NCBI GenBank assembly: GCA_004794655.1
Contig: SMMW01000179.1
Location: 704,501 to 768,500 of the forward strand
Source of the DNA: Marisa cornuarietis
Lineage: Eukaryota; Mollusca; Gastropoda; Architaenioglossa; Ampullariidae
DNA length: 64,000 bases
Reading direction: 5' to 3'
The translations under genes and the position numbers were made by a program. Of this stretch, positions 62,896 to 64,000 are shown piece by piece (the first letter of the stretch is position 1; every line of letters begins with the position of its first letter). The notes beneath the pieces were generated by a model. The model saw nothing but the letters and a program-made list of their open reading frames with translations, was not told where the DNA came from and searched no databases.

Positions 62896-64000
62896 CCTGG
62901 TTCTGGCTGGCGTTGAGGACCTCTAGGTGAGGCAGCTGGAAGACATCTGTGGGCAATACAGTGATGCGGTTGTTGGAAATGTCGAGGTCGGTTAGAGCGG
63001 CCAGGTGTCGGATATCCCGGGGAATTTCCCTGCACAGCATTAAGGAAGCCTGGCATGAAAGAAATGTCGCATTTATCTTTACTGTGTCATCGTTCAGAGC
63101 AGGTCTCAATGATCGTTAACAATTTCTTGTCATCCGCAAGAAAGCCCACAACTTTTTACATATACACGTGTCCTACGCAAACATTTATGCTATGGTAAAG
63201 GATATGTGAGCGCTACACTTCGTCAGACAGCAAATTATTCAATGATCATATTCTTCAAATTATTCATTTAGTGGGAACTCGTTGGTCCTGAAAGTGGAAG
63301 CATGGGAATTCAGGTACGCAGACTTTTGTCCCGCGATCCGGCTCACAGTGTCAAAGGAAAACTTACCTAATTCTCCAATCAAGCAGTGATGATTGGCTGC
63401 TCCACCCTTACCTGATTTTGTTCCCGCTACAGCGCAATATCTGGAGGCGTCGGAGGCTGCCGATGTCTTTGAAAAGTGAGTTGAGTTTATTCCCGTCCAA
63501 CACCAACACCTAGAAAAACAAGGAAATTTAACTACACAGACGCGAAGCATTTCCACCATAAAACACACCTGTTGTCAGAACAGAATGACATGGGAAGCAG
63601 AACCCCACTTAGGGGAGATAATATTTTTTAAAAAAGTTAGATAGAAGCCGGAAACGGGAGCCTAAAGGACTTCTATCCTGTCGTGAGTTCAAACTATTGA
63701 GCACTCATATTTTAAAAATGTCAAAAAATAAGCCTCACGCACACACATGCTCGCAATTGCACACGTGGACACACACACGGACAGTCCGGCCCGACCTGCA
63801 GCCTCTTGAGTTTTTCCAAGCCGGCAGAGGAGTCCAGCAGATTCTGGCTGAGGTCCAACCGTGACAGGTTGCGCAGTCGCCGCACGCACGCGGGTACTTT
63901 GGTCAACTGGTTGCCGCTCAGCCGCAGCTCCACCAGGCAGTCCAGGGTCTTCATGGCCTCCGGGATGGAGCCGTCCCCCAACTGATTGTGGCTCAAGTCC
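52441..64000 (-). CDS. MFHAS1-like ROCO protein (LRR-Roc-COR), N-terminus off window
   Basis: A Ras-like GTPase scaffold of the ROCO family, probably cytosolic signalling. Twelve exons join in frame: 63796-64000, 63412-63509, 62897-63029, 62197-62499, 61922-62096, 61667-61809, 60485-61027, 58136-58405, 57263-58009, 56468-56576, 56047-56214, 52441-52649, giving 1033 residues to a TGA. About ten leucine-rich repeats come first (LRLSGNQLTKVPACVRRLRN, LDISNNRITVLPTDVF). Roc follows: P-loop GSARSGKTS, switch DFCGH, GTKSDL as the G4 motif, SAK as G5. Then COR (VIPTFWVEVDNWVEERG, LKEYVFLRPSWLFDVLKQL). The COR half is interrupted by about 100 charged residues, and the C-terminus has CPMC and CDTC pairs followed by a basic tail. 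No kinase domain follows, which fits MFHAS1 rather than LRRK. Orthology to MFHAS1 is inferred from architecture. Confidence 0.9.
52912..52960. repeat. (CA)n(CG)n microsatellite
   Basis: CACACACACACACAGACACA followed by CGCGCGCGCG near 52925-52960, in the last ROCO intron. Confidence 0.8.
53776..54850. repeat. 33-bp minisatellite, about 32 copies
   Basis: The unit is GTATTAGTGGGCTCGTGATG followed by TGCACTAGTAGAG, with point variants and one short unit near 53955. Because 33 is a multiple of three, both strands carry long open frames (about 390 residues plus, about 374 minus) made of an 11-residue repeat. These are by-products of the period and no splice or homology evidence supports coding. 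Higher-order periods are visible: 66 bp near 53836-53945 and 198 bp (six units) between 54181 and 54379. It lies in the last ROCO intron. Confidence 0.93.
54891..54939 (-). other. Candidate 49-nt cassette exon of the ROCO gene
   Basis: Flanked by an acceptor (GGTTTAG, ending 54940) and a strong donor (GTAAGT, from 54890). In the phase left by exon 56047-56214 it reads VVDIAAPQTLRKQMRGT and would shift the last exon to CRH and a stop. The main model skips it. Only splice signals and an open frame support it. Confidence 0.35.
55489..55516. repeat. (CCAG)n microsatellite
   Basis: Seven tandem CCAG-type units in the last ROCO intron. Confidence 0.9.
55956..56003. repeat. (GATGATGGAT)/(GAT)n microsatellite
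   Basis: ATGATGG units grade into pure GAT repeats about 45 bp from the donor of ROCO exon 56047-56214. Confidence 0.85.
56047..56214 (-). CDS. ROCO cysteine-pair (putative zinc-binding) exon
   Basis: Encodes VERWTECPMCGDASFIGEWL and later TCDTCHQHVDTAF: two CxxC pairs about 30 residues apart, as in treble-clef or zinc-ribbon folds. It enters in phase 1 and leaves in phase 1. The module lies after COR. Zinc binding is inferred from the cysteine spacing alone. Confidence 0.8.
56938..57003. repeat. (ACACAATAC)n-type microsatellite
   Basis: Alternating ACACAACACACA and ATACACACA units in a ROCO intron. Confidence 0.8.
57263..58009 (-). CDS. ROCO COR-B exon with charged low-complexity insertion
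   Basis: 249 codons. The first part (VLNLLTEGLEIGYPVSKRM and VSQLLIPWFRTS, then FRFPLYMPPGLFELATVRA) is COR-like. From about 57620 to 57310 the protein turns into a Glu/Asp/Lys/Gln-rich stretch of about 100 residues (RKKDPRREGKTESMD, EKDDDNEFQDEKESGEDIK). It then returns to NTVVVKFE at the donor, as if a disordered loop were inserted between two strands of the COR fold. Confidence 0.85.
61093..61139. repeat. (GTTT)n(GTTA)n microsatellite
   Basis: Four GTTT-type units followed by six GTTA units in the ROCO intron upstream of exon 60485-61027. Confidence 0.85.
61328..61633. repeat. (GT)n/(GTGTGTGTGG)n array
   Basis: About 300 bp of GT repeats broken into GGTGTGTGTGT units. It is CA-rich on the coding strand, lying 34 bp or so inside the intron after ROCO exon 61667-61809. 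Long GT/CA open frames here are artefacts. Confidence 0.95.
61922..62096 (-). CDS. ROCO exon with Roc P-loop
   Basis: Starts TYQGVKVLVLGSARSGKTSL: a beta strand followed by a Walker A motif GxxxxGKT/S. It continues VHSLVDQQARL and an acidic switch-I-like region, ending in phase 1 before the DFCGH exon. All nucleotide-binding residues of the P-loop are present, so GTP binding is expected. Confidence 0.92.
62823..62894. repeat. (GTGC)n(GT)n microsatellite at a splice donor
   Basis: GCGT units then GT units. On the ROCO coding strand the CA run starts within the donor itself (CAG|GTCACACACA at 62897/62896). Confidence 0.95.

Noticed and set aside
63029..63049. An earlier acceptor (ending 63050) for the ROCO LRR exon.
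   Set aside because: In the phase set by the preceding exon it meets a TAA within three codons. The acceptor ending at 63030 keeps the LRR frame (REIPRDIRHL).

Overview
This is animal nuclear DNA: intron-rich genes with GT-AG junctions, microsatellites, and dense LINEs, tRNA-derived SINEs and DNA transposons. There are no bacterial features. The proteins read as clear animal orthologues, and the mix of RTE-type LINEs, tRNA-SINEs and FLYWCH-type MULE transposase suggests a lophotrochozoan, most likely a mollusc such as a gastropod. That placement is inference from sequence style and was not tested.

Three host genes are present. (1) Minus strand, 121-10490: MFSD1, a lysosomal major-facilitator transporter. 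Eleven coding exons are visible, from the start codon to beyond the middle of the C-terminal half; the last exons lie off the left edge. (2) Plus strand, 12615-47177: GCC2 (GCC185), a trans-Golgi GRIP-domain golgin. It is complete, with 30 coding exons that splice in frame to about 2271 residues and end in a recognisable GRIP domain. (3) Minus strand, 52441-64000: an MFHAS1-like ROCO protein (leucine-rich repeats, Roc GTPase, COR, C-terminal cysteine pairs). Twelve coding exons are visible; the N-terminus is off the right edge. MFSD1 and GCC2 are head to head, about 2.1 kb between start codons. GCC2 and the ROCO gene converge on a roughly 5.3 kb intergenic stretch.

The rest is mostly mobile DNA inside introns. 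It includes a 167-bp TIR element whose target duplication overlaps a splice donor of MFSD1. Five copies of one tRNA-SINE family lie on the same strand. A complete but inactivated hAT element (16-bp perfect TIRs, 8-bp TSD) sits in GCC2 intron 5, and a second degenerate hAT element in intron 24 (43.4-45.1 kb). There is a piggyBac-like TTAA element and a 313-bp hAT MITE. A minus-strand LINE with endonuclease and RT regions is interrupted by two other LINEs. A MULE has jumped into the box A region of a SINE, leaving a 10-bp duplication. A 33-bp minisatellite of about 32 copies fills part of the last ROCO intron, and an 8 x 38-bp minisatellite lies in a GCC2 intron.

The host genes have no obvious common pathway beyond endolysosome/Golgi membrane traffic for the first two. 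I found no new multi-gene system. The most notable signals are the transposon-splice-site overlap, the nested insertions, CA-repeats placed directly at ROCO splice donors, and a candidate cassette exon that would swap the ROCO C-terminus.
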